From GCA-2861595 sp035526335 (GTDB taxonomy: Bacteria > Actinomycetota > Acidimicrobiia > Acidimicrobiales > GCA-2861595), in contig DATLCN010000017.1 in the NCBI GenBank assembly GCA_035526335.1, forward strand, positions 4,956 through 68,955: 64,000 nucleotides of DNA, given 5' to 3'. Made by a program: the position numbers and the translations under genes. The notes below the pieces were generated by a model. That model was not told where the DNA came from and did no database searches. It was given only the letters and a program-made list of their open reading frames with translations. Below, piece after piece: positions 1 through 7,863 of this stretch (the stretch's first letter is position 1; each line of letters opens with the position of its first letter).

Positions 1-78
1 ACGCTCGAGTTCCTCAAGCTGCTCGGCGGCGAGTACCTCGACGAGCTCGATCAGTTCCGGGAGAGCACTCCGCTGTGA
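1..78 (+). CDS. hypC: HypC/HupF hydrogenase maturation chaperone, 3' end only
   Basis: Only the last 25 codons are inside the window, ending at TGA 76-78. The visible tail (TLEFLKLLGGEYLDEL followed by DQFRES) resembles the C-terminal helix of HypC chaperones, which pass the Fe(CN)2CO unit from HypD to the hydrogenase large subunit. The stop overlaps the GTG of the next gene (GTGA, 75-78), so the two are translationally coupled. The catalytic N-terminal Cys lies outside the window, so the call rests on the short tail plus the hyp context. Confidence 0.6.
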   Translation, partial: TLEFLKLLGGEYLDELDQFRESTPL

Positions 79-821
79 CGCCGCCGTCGGAGGTGATCTC
101 ACCGCTCGCGCCGGCCGGCGCGGATGAGGGAGCGCCTATCGGCGGGTTGGCCGACGATCTCGCCCGCGCCTCACTGGCGCTGGCTCGCCGTTTCAAGGCC
201 GGAGGCACGATGTGGTGCTGCTCGCCGACGTGGCCGTTCCACGCCCATCACATCGCCGTGGAGTTCGTGCACCCGGTGATCATGGGAAAACCTGCTCTCC
301 CGGCCGTCGTCGTGCCCGAAGGCAGGGACCTGGTGAGCACGCTGCGAGCGTCGGTGCGAAGCGGTGACATGGTCGTGGCTGTGGCCGGCGGGGACGAGCC
401 CGCGGTCGCGGCCGCTATGCGACGCGGTGACGCGTGGGGCGTGGAGACACTGTGGATCGGCGCGGGGCCGAGGCCCCCCGCCGGAGCCGCCCACCATGTT
501 CTCTGGCTCGACCAGGACGACCCGTTGCGGGCTTCTGAGCAGTTCGTGATCCTCTATCACCTCCTCTGGGAGCTGACCCACGTGTGCTGGGAGCATCCTG
601 GTCTCCTGCGGCCCGAGGTGTGCACCGACGAAGTGTGCATCACGTGCTCCGACGAGGGCCGTCCAGCCGAGGTGATCTCGGTACAGGGCGACGAGGCCGT
701 CGTCCGCACACCGGATGGTCGTGAGCGCATCGACACCACCATCATCGACACGCCGAGCCCTGGTGACCTGGTGCTCGTGCACGCCGGATCGGCGATCACC
801 TCCCTCGAGAGCGGCAGGTAG
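75..821 (+). CDS. SIS-like domain fused to a HypC/HupF-type domain
   Basis: A 248-residue protein. Residues about 25-180 look like a sugar-isomerase (SIS) fold related to GmhA-type proteins: SGDMVVAVAGGDEPAV corresponds to the second SIS sugar-binding segment, followed by a C-terminal helix YHLLWELTHV. Residues about 183-245 are a HypC/HupF domain of the CITCSDEG type (Cys183, Cys188, Cys191), followed by a small beta-barrel ending in GDLVLVHAGSAI. Classical HypC uses a Cys directly after the initiator Met; here the domain is internal, so that Cys chemistry cannot work in the usual way. GTG 75 is chosen because it overlaps the upstream stop. The protein is followed 8 bp later by a second SIS gene and then hypDEF, so a role in [NiFe]-hydrogenase maturation is likely, but the function of the SIS part is unknown. 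Confidence 0.75.
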   Translation: MTPPSEVISPLAPAGADEGAPIGGLADDLARASLALARRFKAGGTMWCCSPTWPFHAHHIAVEFVHPVIMGKPALPAVVVPEGRDLVSTLRASVRSGDMVVAVAGGDEPAVAAAMRRGDAWGVETLWIGAGPRPPAGAAHHVLWLDQDDPLRASEQFVILYHLLWELTHVCWEHPGLLRPEVCTDEVCITCSDEGRPAEVISVQGDEAVVRTPDGRERIDTTIIDTPSPGDLVLVHAGSAITSLESGR

Positions 822-829
822 GCCGAGCG

Positions 830-1522
830 ATGGCGCGGACACCGGAAGCCACCGATTTCCTCTATCCCTTCATCGAGAGGGAAGAACGGGATGCGGCGCC
901 TCTGATGGCCGACCTGGCCCGGTCGGCTCAGGCGAAGTGGGCTCAGAGCGCGGTGCTGCGGGCGGAGACGCTCCAGCAGGGCGACGCTCGGCTGCGGGCG
1001 GTGGCGACGGCCATGGCCACGTGCTTCGCCGCCGGCGGCCGGGCCTTCACCTTCGGCAACGGCGGTAGCGCCACCGACGCCGACGCCTTTGCTCAACTGT
1101 GCACCCGCCCGCCGTGGGGCGAGCAGCTGCCCGTGCGGTCCCTCGCCTTCGACCAGGCCGTGCTCACCGCCCTTTCCAACGACATCGGCTTTGAGGTCGT
1201 GTTCTCCCGCCAACTCGAGGCTTACGGCCGTAGGGGTGACATCGCCATCGGCTTTTCCACCAGCGGGAACTCCGACAATCTCCTGGCCGGATTCGCCCAG
1301 GCCCGCAAGCGTGGGATGCTCACCGTCGGGTTGGCCGGCTACGACGGCGGGCGCATGGGTGCAAGCGAGGACGTGGAGCACTGCCTCGTTGTTCGCTCGG
1401 ACAGCGTCCACCGAGTTCAGGAGTCCCAAGCAGCCGTGGCCCACGTGTTGTGGGCCTTCGTCCAGTCAGCGCTCGGGCCCGCCGAGCAACTCACCGATCC
1501 GGACCAGAAGGTGGCCTCATGA
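830..1522 (+). CDS. SIS domain protein, GmhA-like (phosphoheptose isomerase family)
   Basis: A 230-residue protein with a complete SIS domain: the phosphosugar loop FGNGGSATDADAFA near residue 64, the second loop GFSTSGNSDNLL near 142, and a C-terminal HRVQESQ segment typical of the GmhA family. True GmhA converts sedoheptulose 7-phosphate to a heptose phosphate for LPS or S-layer glycans, but no heptose genes are nearby. The gene sits between the SIS-HypC fusion and hypD, and its TGA overlaps the hypD ATG. Similar SIS genes are known in actinobacterial hyp clusters, where their substrate is unproven. An AGGTAGG-like ribosome site precedes ATG 830. Annotating it simply as a phosphoheptose isomerase would overstate what is known. 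Confidence 0.85.
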   Translation: MARTPEATDFLYPFIEREERDAAPLMADLARSAQAKWAQSAVLRAETLQQGDARLRAVATAMATCFAAGGRAFTFGNGGSATDADAFAQLCTRPPWGEQLPVRSLAFDQAVLTALSNDIGFEVVFSRQLEAYGRRGDIAIGFSTSGNSDNLLAGFAQARKRGMLTVGLAGYDGGRMGASEDVEHCLVVRSDSVHRVQESQAAVAHVLWAFVQSALGPAEQLTDPDQKVAS

Positions 1523-2643
1523 AGTTTGTCGACGAGTACCGCGATCCCGCGGCCGCACGTGTCGCGGTCGAGGAGATCACGAGGCTGGCCCAGGGAAAGC
1601 ACCTCAAGTTCATGGAGGTCTGCGGGGGCCACACGCACACGATCTACAAGCACGGCATCGAGAACGTGCTGCCGGGAACCGTGGAGTTGATCCATGGCCC
1701 GGGCTGCCCGGTGTGCGTCATACCGATGGGCCGTGTCGATGACGGCATCGCTCTGGCCGAGACGCCTGGTGTCATCTTCACGTCCTTCGGCGACATGATG
1801 CGCGTGCCTGGGAGCAACGGCAACCTGCTGGAGGCCAAGGCCCGAGGTGCCGACGTTCGCATGGTGTACTCACCGCTCGACGCCCTTCGGATCGCGCGCG
1901 ACAACCCGGACCGGGAAGTCGTGTTCTTCGCCATCGGCTTCGAGACGACGGCACCGTCGACGGCCATCACCCTTCTGAAGGCGCGGGCCGCCGACATCAC
2001 CAACTTCAGCGTGTTCTGCAACCACGTCACGATCGTGCCGCCACTGAAGGCCATCCTCGAGTCCCCCGACCTTCGCCTCGACGGCTTCATCGGCCCAGGC
2101 CACGTGAGCACGGTGATCGGCAACAGGCCGTACCGCTTCGTGCCGGCCGAATACGGCCTGCCCCTGGTGACCGCCGGCTTCGAACCCCTCGACATCCTTC
2201 AGTCGATCGTCATGCTCCTGCAGCAGATCCGCGACGGACGCTGCGAGGTGGAGAACCAGTACACGCGTGCTGTGAAGGACGAAGGCAACCTGCGGGCACT
2301 GCAGATCATGGCGGAGGTCTACGAGATCCGACCCCACTTCGAGTGGCGGGGGCTCGGCTTCATCTCCCAGAGTGCACTCAAGCTCTCCGAGGCCTTCTCG
2401 CCCTGGGACGCCGAACTGCGCTTCTCCGTCCCGGGCGTCCGGGTGGCCGATCCCAAGGCCTGCCAGTGCGGCGAAGTGCTCAAGGGTGTCATCAAGCCGT
2501 GGGAGTGCAAGGTATTCGGCACGGCGTGCACGCCGGAGACTCCTATCGGGACCTGCATGGTGTCGTCCGAGGGCGCCTGCGCCGCCTATTACAACTACGG
2601 CAGGTTCACCAAGGGCGCCGCCATCCCCGTCCGCTCGGCATGA
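1519..2643 (+). CDS. hypD: Hydrogenase maturation protein HypD
   Basis: HypD (374 aa, normal length) is the iron-sulfur scaffold on which the Fe(CN)2CO group is assembled together with HypC and HypE. The hallmark motifs are intact: VCGGHTH with Cys35, GPGCPVC with Cys63 and Cys66, IGFETT near residue 140, GPGHV, and a cysteine-rich C-terminus (CQCGEVLKG, WECKVFG, GTCMVSSEGAC) that binds the 4Fe-4S cluster. ATG 1519 overlaps the preceding stop (ATGA) and gives the canonical N-terminus; an in-frame start farther upstream would add an unrelated extension. The stop at 2641-2643 overlaps the hypE ATG, so the genes are coupled. Confidence 0.97.
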   Translation: MKFVDEYRDPAAARVAVEEITRLAQGKHLKFMEVCGGHTHTIYKHGIENVLPGTVELIHGPGCPVCVIPMGRVDDGIALAETPGVIFTSFGDMMRVPGSNGNLLEAKARGADVRMVYSPLDALRIARDNPDREVVFFAIGFETTAPSTAITLLKARAADITNFSVFCNHVTIVPPLKAILESPDLRLDGFIGPGHVSTVIGNRPYRFVPAEYGLPLVTAGFEPLDILQSIVMLLQQIRDGRCEVENQYTRAVKDEGNLRALQIMAEVYEIRPHFEWRGLGFISQSALKLSEAFSPWDAELRFSVPGVRVADPKACQCGEVLKGVIKPWECKVFGTACTPETPIGTCMVSSEGACAAYYNYGRFTKGAAIPVRSA

Positions 2644-3758
2644 GCGACGCGGTTCCGTTGCCGGCCGGGGAGCCGGAGCGGGAGGCAACTCGCGAAGAGG
2701 TCGTCCTCGACCGTATCGAGGCCTACCGCCGGCGCCGGCCGCGCCTGCTCGAGGATGCCGTCAACTCGGCGCACGGCGCGGGTGGCAAGGCCTCAGCCGC
2801 GTTGGTCGATGCCGTGTTCCTCGAGGCCTTCCGCAACGACACGCTCTCCCCGCTGGGGGACGGTGCCGTCCTGGGCCTGCCTTCGGGCGAGCGCCTGGCC
2901 TTCAGCACCGACTCGTTCGTGGTCAAGCCGTTGCAGTTCCCAGGCGGGTCGATCGGCCACCTGGCCGTGCACGGGACGGTGAACGACGTGGCCATGATGG
3001 GCGCGAAGCCGCTGTGGATCTCGGCTGCCTTCGTGCTCGAGGAGGGGTTCCCGATCGCCGATCTGAGAGCGATCGTGGCCGACATGGCGGAGGCCGCGGC
3101 CGGCGCCGGTGTGCAGATCGTCACCGGTGACACCAAGGTCGTCAACAAGGGTGCGGCTGACGGCTGCTACATCACCACCGCCGGCGTGGGCGTCATTCCC
3201 GATTCCGTGCGGCTGAGCGCAGAGTCCGTGCGGCCCGGCGACAAGGTGCTCGTGTCGGGACGCATCGGCGACCACGGGGTGGCCGTCATGCTGGCCCGGG
3301 GCGAGCTGGGCATCAGCGCCGACGTGAAGTCCGACACGGCGCCGCTTGGCGAGCTGGTGCAGGTGCTGCTGGCGGCAGCCCCCTCCACCCGCTGGATGCG
3401 GGATCCCACCCGCGGCGGCGTGGCCACCGTGTGCAACGAGCTGGCCAGAGCGGCCAACGTGAACCTCGTGCTCGACGAGGCGTCCCTACCCGTGCAGAAC
3501 GCCGTCAACGGCGCCTGCGAGATCCTCGGCATCGATGCCCTGTACGTGGCCAACGAAGGCAAGCTCGTGGCCATCGTCCCGGCCGGGGAGACCGAGGCGG
3601 CGCTGGCCGCCATGCGGGCCCACCCCCTCGGCGGGCATGCCGCCCAGATCGGCGAGATCCGTGAGGAGCCGCCGGGAGTCGTCATCATCAACACGGTGTT
3701 CGGGGGCACGCGAATCGTGGACATGCTCGTCGGCGACCCCCTCCCCCGCATCTGCTGA
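2640..3758 (+). CDS. hypE: Carbamoyl dehydratase HypE
   Basis: HypE (372 aa) receives a carbamoyl group from HypF on its C-terminal cysteine and dehydrates it with ATP to a thiocyanate, the source of the cyanide ligands of the [NiFe] site. It has the PurM/AIR-synthase fold: an N-terminal VNSAHGAGGK segment, GDGAVL and STDSFVV, a central GDTKVV ATP-binding segment, and DPTRGG. The protein ends in DPLPRIC, so the essential C-terminal Cys372 is present. ATG 2640 overlaps the hypD stop. About 30 N-terminal residues precede the conserved core, slightly longer than usual. Confidence 0.97.
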   Translation: MSDAVPLPAGEPEREATREEVVLDRIEAYRRRRPRLLEDAVNSAHGAGGKASAALVDAVFLEAFRNDTLSPLGDGAVLGLPSGERLAFSTDSFVVKPLQFPGGSIGHLAVHGTVNDVAMMGAKPLWISAAFVLEEGFPIADLRAIVADMAEAAAGAGVQIVTGDTKVVNKGAADGCYITTAGVGVIPDSVRLSAESVRPGDKVLVSGRIGDHGVAVMLARGELGISADVKSDTAPLGELVQVLLAAAPSTRWMRDPTRGGVATVCNELARAANVNLVLDEASLPVQNAVNGACEILGIDALYVANEGKLVAIVPAGETEAALAAMRAHPLGGHAAQIGEIREEPPGVVIINTVFGGTRIVDMLVGDPLPRIC

Positions 3759-3772
3759 GAGAAAGCCCGGCC

Positions 3773-6043
3773 GTGACCGAGCGGCGCCGTATCCGGGTGA
3801 CCGGGACGGTGCAGGGCGTGGGCTTCAGGCCGTTCGTGTACCGCACGGCCGTGGAGCTGGGGCTGGCGGGGACTGTGTCCAACGACAGCGAAGGTGTGCT
3901 GGTCGAGGCCGAAGGCCCATCGGACCGGTTGGACGAGCTGAGCCGGCGCCTGAGAGACGACGCTCCCCCACTGGCCCGGGTGGAGTCGGTGCACGCAACG
4001 AACCTCGACGTCACCGGGAGCGGCGGCGGGTTCCGCATCATCGAGAGCCACTCCGCCGGCGCGCCGGCGGTGGCGGTGAGCGTGGACGTGGCCACCTGCG
4101 CAGACTGCATCGCCGAGATGCAGGATCCTGGCGACCGGCGCTTCGGGTATCCCTTCGTGAACTGCACCAACTGCGGACCCCGCTACACCATCATCAAGGC
4201 GATCCCCTACGACCGGGCCTCCACGACCATGGCCGGTTTCACCATGTGTGCCGCCTGCCGGTCGGAGTACGAGGACCCCGCCGACCGCCGCTTCCACGCC
4301 GAGCCGATCGCCTGTCCCGACTGTGGGCCCCACCTTCGCCTGCTCGAGCCCGCCGGCACGATCCTGGCCGAGCGGGGTGAGGCCCTCGAGGTCGCGGTCG
4401 GCCACCTGCGGGCTGGGCGCATCCTCGGCGTCAAGGGCCTCGGGGGATACCACTTGGCGGTCGACGCGACCTCGGCGGCCGCTGTGGCCGAACTCCGCCG
4501 GCGAAAGAGCAGGGACGACAAGCCTTTCGCAGTAATGGTGGCCGACCTCGAAGTGGCCAGGACGCTCTGCCACCTCTCCCCTGCCGCGTCCGAGGCGCTG
4601 GAGTCACCCCGGCGTCCGATCGTCCTGGCACCTCATGTCGAATCGGTCCGGCTGGGCGACGGGGTGGCCCCCGGTCTGCTGGAGCTCGGTCTCATGCTGC
4701 CTTACACCCCCCTCCACCACCTTCTTCTGGCGCGGGTGGGGCGGCCGCTGGTCATGACGAGCGGGAACCTCAGTGACGAGCCCATCGCCCACGAGGATGC
4801 CGACGCGGTGACCCGTCTCGGGCCGATGGTGGATCTGCTCCTCACCCACGACCGGGACATCCACATTCGTTGCGACGACTCGGTGGTGCGGGCGAGCGTC
4901 CGTGGCTCCGTCCAGATGGTGCGCCGGTCGAGAGGCTACTCCCCCGAACCCCTGATCCTGCCGGTACCGAGCCCGCGGCACGTGCTGTCCGTCGGGGCGG
5001 AGCTCAAGAGCACCGTCGCCGTGGTCAAGGGCGCACACGTGGTGGCCAGCCACCACATCGGCGACCTCGAGCACCTGCCGGCCTACCGGTCATTCCTGCA
5101 GGCCATCGACCACCTGTGCCACATAGCCGGCGTCCATCCGGAACTGGTCGTCCACGATCTGCACCCGGAGTACCTGTCCACCAAGTTCGCCCTCGACCTG
5201 GACCTGCCGAATCTCGCGGTCCAGCACCACCATGCCCATATCGCCTCCTGTTTGGCCGACCACGGTCACATGGGCCCCGTCCTCGGGATCGCCTTCGACG
5301 GCCTTGGATTGGGGACCGACGGGACCCTGTGGGGGGGTGAGTTCCTGGTGGCCGATGTCCGTCGTTTCCGCCGCGTCGGCCATCTCCGTCCCGTGCCGCT
5401 GCCCGGTGGAAACCGGGCGGTAAGGGAGCCATGGCGCATGGGCATGGTCTGGACCAAGGAAGCCCTGGGTGCCGATGAGGCGGCGCGGTACGGGGGATCG
5501 GTGGACGAGCGCTGGGCTGCGGTCCTGAGCCTGGCCGAGCTTCCCCAGACTCCGATGACCACCAGCGCCGGGCGGCTGTTCGACGCCGTGGCTGCACTTC
5601 TCGGCCTCCGCCAGCAGGTGACCTACGAAGCTCAAGCTGCCATCCAGCTCGAAGCCTGTGCCGCCGGCGTGCCCATCGACACGGCGGCCGCTTACCCACT
5701 GGACACGGACACGGCTGACGGCATCCTCGTGCTCGACCCGAGGCCGCTCATAGCCCGTGTGGTGGCCGAGCGGGAGGCGGGAACGCCGGCACCGTTGATC
5801 TCGGCCGCCTTCCACGCGGGCCTCGGGCGGGCTGCTGCGGCCATGGCCTGCACGCTGGCCCGGGCCGAACACCTCGACACCGTGGCCTTGAGCGGCGGGG
5901 TCTTTCAAAACTCACGGCTCACCGAGATCGTGGTCCACAACCTCCGAGCCGAGGGCATGACCGTGCTCGTCCACGAACGGGTTCCTGCGAACGACGGTGG
6001 GATCAGCATCGGCCAGGCCGCCATCGCAGCTGCCTCCGGATGA
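3773..6043 (+). CDS. hypF: Carbamoyltransferase HypF
   Basis: HypF (756 aa, full length) makes carbamoyl-AMP from carbamoyl phosphate and ATP and transfers the carbamoyl group to HypE. Domains in order: an acylphosphatase domain (residues 1-90, VQGVGFRPFVY with the catalytic Arg and SNDSEG with the Asn), two C-x2-C zinc-binding pairs (CADC, CTNC, CAAC, CPDC between about 105 and 185), a YrdC-like domain (about 195-390, KGLGGYHLAVD, TSGNLSDEP), and a Kae1/TsaD-like domain to the end (HDLHPEYLSTKFA, HHHAHIASCLADHG, FDGLGLGTDG). GTG 3773 follows a GAGAGAAAG ribosome site 14 bp after hypE. This is the last clearly hydrogenase-related gene of the operon. Confidence 0.97.
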   Translation: MTERRRIRVTGTVQGVGFRPFVYRTAVELGLAGTVSNDSEGVLVEAEGPSDRLDELSRRLRDDAPPLARVESVHATNLDVTGSGGGFRIIESHSAGAPAVAVSVDVATCADCIAEMQDPGDRRFGYPFVNCTNCGPRYTIIKAIPYDRASTTMAGFTMCAACRSEYEDPADRRFHAEPIACPDCGPHLRLLEPAGTILAERGEALEVAVGHLRAGRILGVKGLGGYHLAVDATSAAAVAELRRRKSRDDKPFAVMVADLEVARTLCHLSPAASEALESPRRPIVLAPHVESVRLGDGVAPGLLELGLMLPYTPLHHLLLARVGRPLVMTSGNLSDEPIAHEDADAVTRLGPMVDLLLTHDRDIHIRCDDSVVRASVRGSVQMVRRSRGYSPEPLILPVPSPRHVLSVGAELKSTVAVVKGAHVVASHHIGDLEHLPAYRSFLQAIDHLCHIAGVHPELVVHDLHPEYLSTKFALDLDLPNLAVQHHHAHIASCLADHGHMGPVLGIAFDGLGLGTDGTLWGGEFLVADVRRFRRVGHLRPVPLPGGNRAVREPWRMGMVWTKEALGADEAARYGGSVDERWAAVLSLAELPQTPMTTSAGRLFDAVAALLGLRQQVTYEAQAAIQLEACAAGVPIDTAAAYPLDTDTADGILVLDPRPLIARVVAEREAGTPAPLISAAFHAGLGRAAAAMACTLARAEHLDTVALSGGVFQNSRLTEIVVHNLRAEGMTVLVHERVPANDGGISIGQAAIAAASG

Positions 6044-6080
6044 GGGATTGGAGACCGGCGGGGCGGGGAACCTAGGGGGC

Positions 6081-6197
6081 ATGTTGACCATCCTGCTCAT
6101 CGTCCTCATTGTCCTCCTGCTCGTCGGCGGCGTCGGCGGGCCGCGCTATTACCGAGGTCGTCGCACCACGGTCGTCCGCGACCGCGACGTCCTCTGA
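6081..6197 (+). CDS. 38-residue single-pass membrane protein
   Basis: A short frame: one hydrophobic helix (LTILLIVLIVLLLVGG, residues 2-17), then a Gly/Arg-rich positive tail. A GGGGG stretch lies directly upstream of ATG 6081. The layout resembles tiny DUF3309-like membrane proteins, but no specific family is certain. It lies 37 bp after hypF on the same strand and could be read through from it. Confidence 0.45.
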   Translation: MLTILLIVLIVLLLVGGVGGPRYYRGRRTTVVRDRDVL

Positions 6198-6231
6198 CAC
6201 CACTGCCGGCTAGGCCATGCGGAGATGCCTC

Positions 6232-6237
6232 TAGCGT
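6232..6237 (+). promoter_or_regulatory. -10-like box TAGCGT, probable leaderless start for 6244
   Basis: TAGCGT ends 6 nt before GTG 6244 and no purine-rich ribosome site is visible. The same TANNNT-N6 spacing recurs at many starts in this window, which supports leaderless transcription. Confidence 0.45.
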
Positions 6238-6243
6238 GGCCGT

Positions 6244-6891
6244 GTGACACCAGGCCAACCCGATCTCGGCTTCGATTACCGGTACCGCGCTCCCACCGGC
6301 GACGGGTCCGGCCCGCCCCACACGCTGGTGCTCCTACATGGCGCCGGCGGCGACGAGCGTTCGTTGTGGCCCGTCGGACAGGGCTTTCCGTCCGAGGTGG
6401 CCGTGCTCAGTCCGCGGGCCAAGGTCGATGAGGACGGCAGACGCTTCTTCCGATGGGCGGCGCCGGGGGTACCCGACGCCGAGGATCTCGCGGCTCGCGT
6501 CCAGGAGTTGGCTACCTTCGTCACCGATGCCTGCGGCGCCCTGGACCTGGATCCCGCGCTGGTGTGGGTCTTCGGCTATTCCAACGGCGCGACCATGGCC
6601 GCCGCCCTGGCCATCCGGCACCCGGATCTGGTGGCCGGGGGTGTCCTCCTCGCGGCCAAATGCCCCTTCCGTGAGTACGGCCGCGTGCTCGAGGCCAAGC
6701 CCTTCTTCTGCGGCCACGGCCGCGCCGACGACCAGGTTTCGACAGCCGACTTCGAGGACGTCGTGGAGCTACTGGTCACCGCCGGCGCCGAGATCGAGCT
6801 GCACTGGTACGGCAGTGGCCACGATCTCACAGACGAAAAGGTGAAGGAGTCGACGGCGTGGCTGCTTCGTCAGATGGACAAGAAGGCGTAG
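6244..6891 (+). CDS. Alpha/beta hydrolase, carboxylesterase/phospholipase type
   Basis: A 215-residue serine hydrolase of the YpfH/carboxylesterase group. The oxyanion loop LLHGAGGDE is at residues 30-38, the nucleophile elbow GYSNGA has Ser113, the likely catalytic Asp is in HGRADDQV, and the catalytic His is in GSGHDL near the C-terminus. There is no signal peptide, so it is cytoplasmic. The substrate is unknown; small acyl esters or lysophospholipids are typical of the family. The gene ends at TAG 6889-6891, and that TAG is also the start of a -10-like box for the ferredoxin gene. Confidence 0.85.
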   Translation: MTPGQPDLGFDYRYRAPTGDGSGPPHTLVLLHGAGGDERSLWPVGQGFPSEVAVLSPRAKVDEDGRRFFRWAAPGVPDAEDLAARVQELATFVTDACGALDLDPALVWVFGYSNGATMAAALAIRHPDLVAGGVLLAAKCPFREYGRVLEAKPFFCGHGRADDQVSTADFEDVVELLVTAGAEIELHWYGSGHDLTDEKVKESTAWLLRQMDKKA

Positions 6892-6894
6892 CTT
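6889..6894 (+). promoter_or_regulatory. -10-like box TAGCTT before the ferredoxin
   Basis: TAGCTT lies 8 nt before ATG 6903 and overlaps the hydrolase stop codon. It favours ATG 6903 over the in-frame GTG 6858 that lies inside the hydrolase gene. Confidence 0.35.
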
Positions 6895-6902
6895 CGGCCC
6901 CG

Positions 6903-7112
6903 ATGGCACTCGAGGTGATCGTCCACCATGCGCGCTGCATCGGTTCGAAGGTGTGCCTCAGCGCCGCGCCCGGCGTGTTCCACATCGACTACGACAACAC
7001 GGCGATGGTGATCGACCCCGAGGCGGCGTCCGAAGCCGAGCTGCTGCAGGCAGTCAGGACCTGCCCCACCGGCGCCATCACCGTGATCAAGGACGGCCAC
7101 GAAGTCGCGTAG
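6903..7112 (+). CDS. Ferredoxin, probable [3Fe-4S] single-cluster type
   Basis: A 69-residue ferredoxin. Cys12 and Cys18 are spaced C-x5-C (CIGSKVC), and a third Cys54 sits in TCPTGAI. Loss of the second cysteine of the usual CxxCxxC run is typical of actinobacterial [3Fe-4S] ferredoxins that give electrons to cytochromes P450. No P450 or reductase gene is nearby, so the partner is unknown. The chosen start gives the standard N-terminus (MALEVIVHHARC). Confidence 0.88.
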   Translation: MALEVIVHHARCIGSKVCLSAAPGVFHIDYDNTAMVIDPEAASEAELLQAVRTCPTGAITVIKDGHEVA

Positions 7113-7205
7113 GGCCCGGCGGCGGGGTGGCTCAGGCGGGCGCTGGTGCCTTGCCGGCGGGGGATACAAGGTGGAGGAGCGGCCGTTCCGAGGTCCGGCT
7201 TCGGG

Positions 7206-7532
7206 TCAGGTCCCGGGCGTGAAATCGGGAGGCGGCAGGAAGGCCACGCTCTCCACGAGCTCGCGTATCTCCTCCGGCAGGGTGTCGAGCGGCAACTCGT
7301 GACCACCGTCTTCGGTGGTCACGGCGCCGAGAAGGCTTTCGTCGACCTTTATCCGCGCCCCGAACACGTCCTGGAAGCGTGACGGCGGCCCGCCTACGGA
7401 GAAGCTGGTGGCGAAAGGGGCATGCACCTCGAGCCCGGCCGTAGTGAAATGGGACTTGGCCTTCGCCACCTTCCCGGCATGGCTGTCCGGCCGCAGGGTG
7501 ACAACCGCGGAGACCATTGGTTCAGAGGACAC
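7206..7532 (-). CDS. Hypothetical protein, 108 aa
   Basis: A soluble protein I cannot assign firmly. The middle (FSVGGPPSRFQDVFGARI) and the end (LPEEIRELVESVAFLPPP) resemble the propeptide fold of sedolisin-type proteases, where FG and a following beta-strand are conserved, but no protease domain is attached or nearby. A stand-alone propeptide-like inhibitor would be speculation. The start is GTG 7532, placed 6 nt after a TAGGCT box; an ATG five codons later is the alternative. It converges with the ferredoxin gene; the 93 bp between their stops show no clear terminator. Confidence 0.6.
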   Translation of the reverse strand: MSSEPMVSAVVTLRPDSHAGKVAKAKSHFTTAGLEVHAPFATSFSVGGPPSRFQDVFGARIKVDESLLGAVTTEDGGHELPLDTLPEEIRELVESVAFLPPPDFTPGT

Positions 7533-7538
7533 CGTCGT

Positions 7539-7544
7539 AGCCTA
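7539..7544 (-). promoter_or_regulatory. -10-like box TAGGCT before 7532
   Basis: On the minus strand TAGGCT is followed by 6 nt and then GTG 7532. No ribosome site is visible, so a leaderless start is likely. Confidence 0.4.
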
Positions 7545-7571
7545 GGCGGGTCGGCAGAAGTTGTATCAGCG

Positions 7572-7757
7572 CTACGCAAGCTCTGCTGTTGTGGCCTCGT
7601 AGACCCAGACGCGGCCCGTCGAAGCGACATCGGCCTCGAGGGTGTGAACTTTGCGAAGCGCCCTCTCCACCTTCTTTTGCGCTGACGCCGCATCGAACGC
7701 CTCCACCGTCAGCTCGGCTTCCACGGGGACAACGAACGATCGCTTCTGCTTGGGCAT
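7572..7757 (-). CDS. Hypothetical protein, 61 aa
   Basis: A small basic, soluble protein with an alternating beta-helix pattern (SFVVPVEAELTVEAFDAASAQKKVERAL). It looks like a compact domain, but I recognise no family. ATG 7757 is supported by a promoter-like pair TTGTGA-N18-TAGTGT ending 6 nt before it. It ends 39 bp upstream of the next minus-strand gene, so the two may be co-transcribed. Confidence 0.55.
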   Translation of the reverse strand: MPKQKRSFVVPVEAELTVEAFDAASAQKKVERALRKVHTLEADVASTGRVWVYEATTAELA

Positions 7758-7763
7758 GGCCTG

Positions 7764-7793
7764 ACACTATCCAGCCGGCTCGCGCTCTCACAA
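7764..7793 (-). promoter_or_regulatory. Promoter TTGTGA-N18-TAGTGT
   Basis: A minus-strand -35 box at 7793-7788 and -10 box at 7769-7764, with ATG 7757 six nt downstream. This is a full sigma70-like promoter in leaderless spacing. Confidence 0.45.
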
Positions 7794-7851
7794 AAGGAGC
7801 TGGCAGGCGTTTAATAGCCATGCCTCCACCTGTCTCGCGTTCCCGGCCCCC

Positions 7852-7857
7852 TACCCT
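7852..7857 (+). promoter_or_regulatory. -10-like box TACCCT before mobA
   Basis: TACCCT-N6-GTG. It favours GTG 7864 over the TTG two codons upstream. Confidence 0.35.
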
Positions 7858-7863
7858 TTGGGC

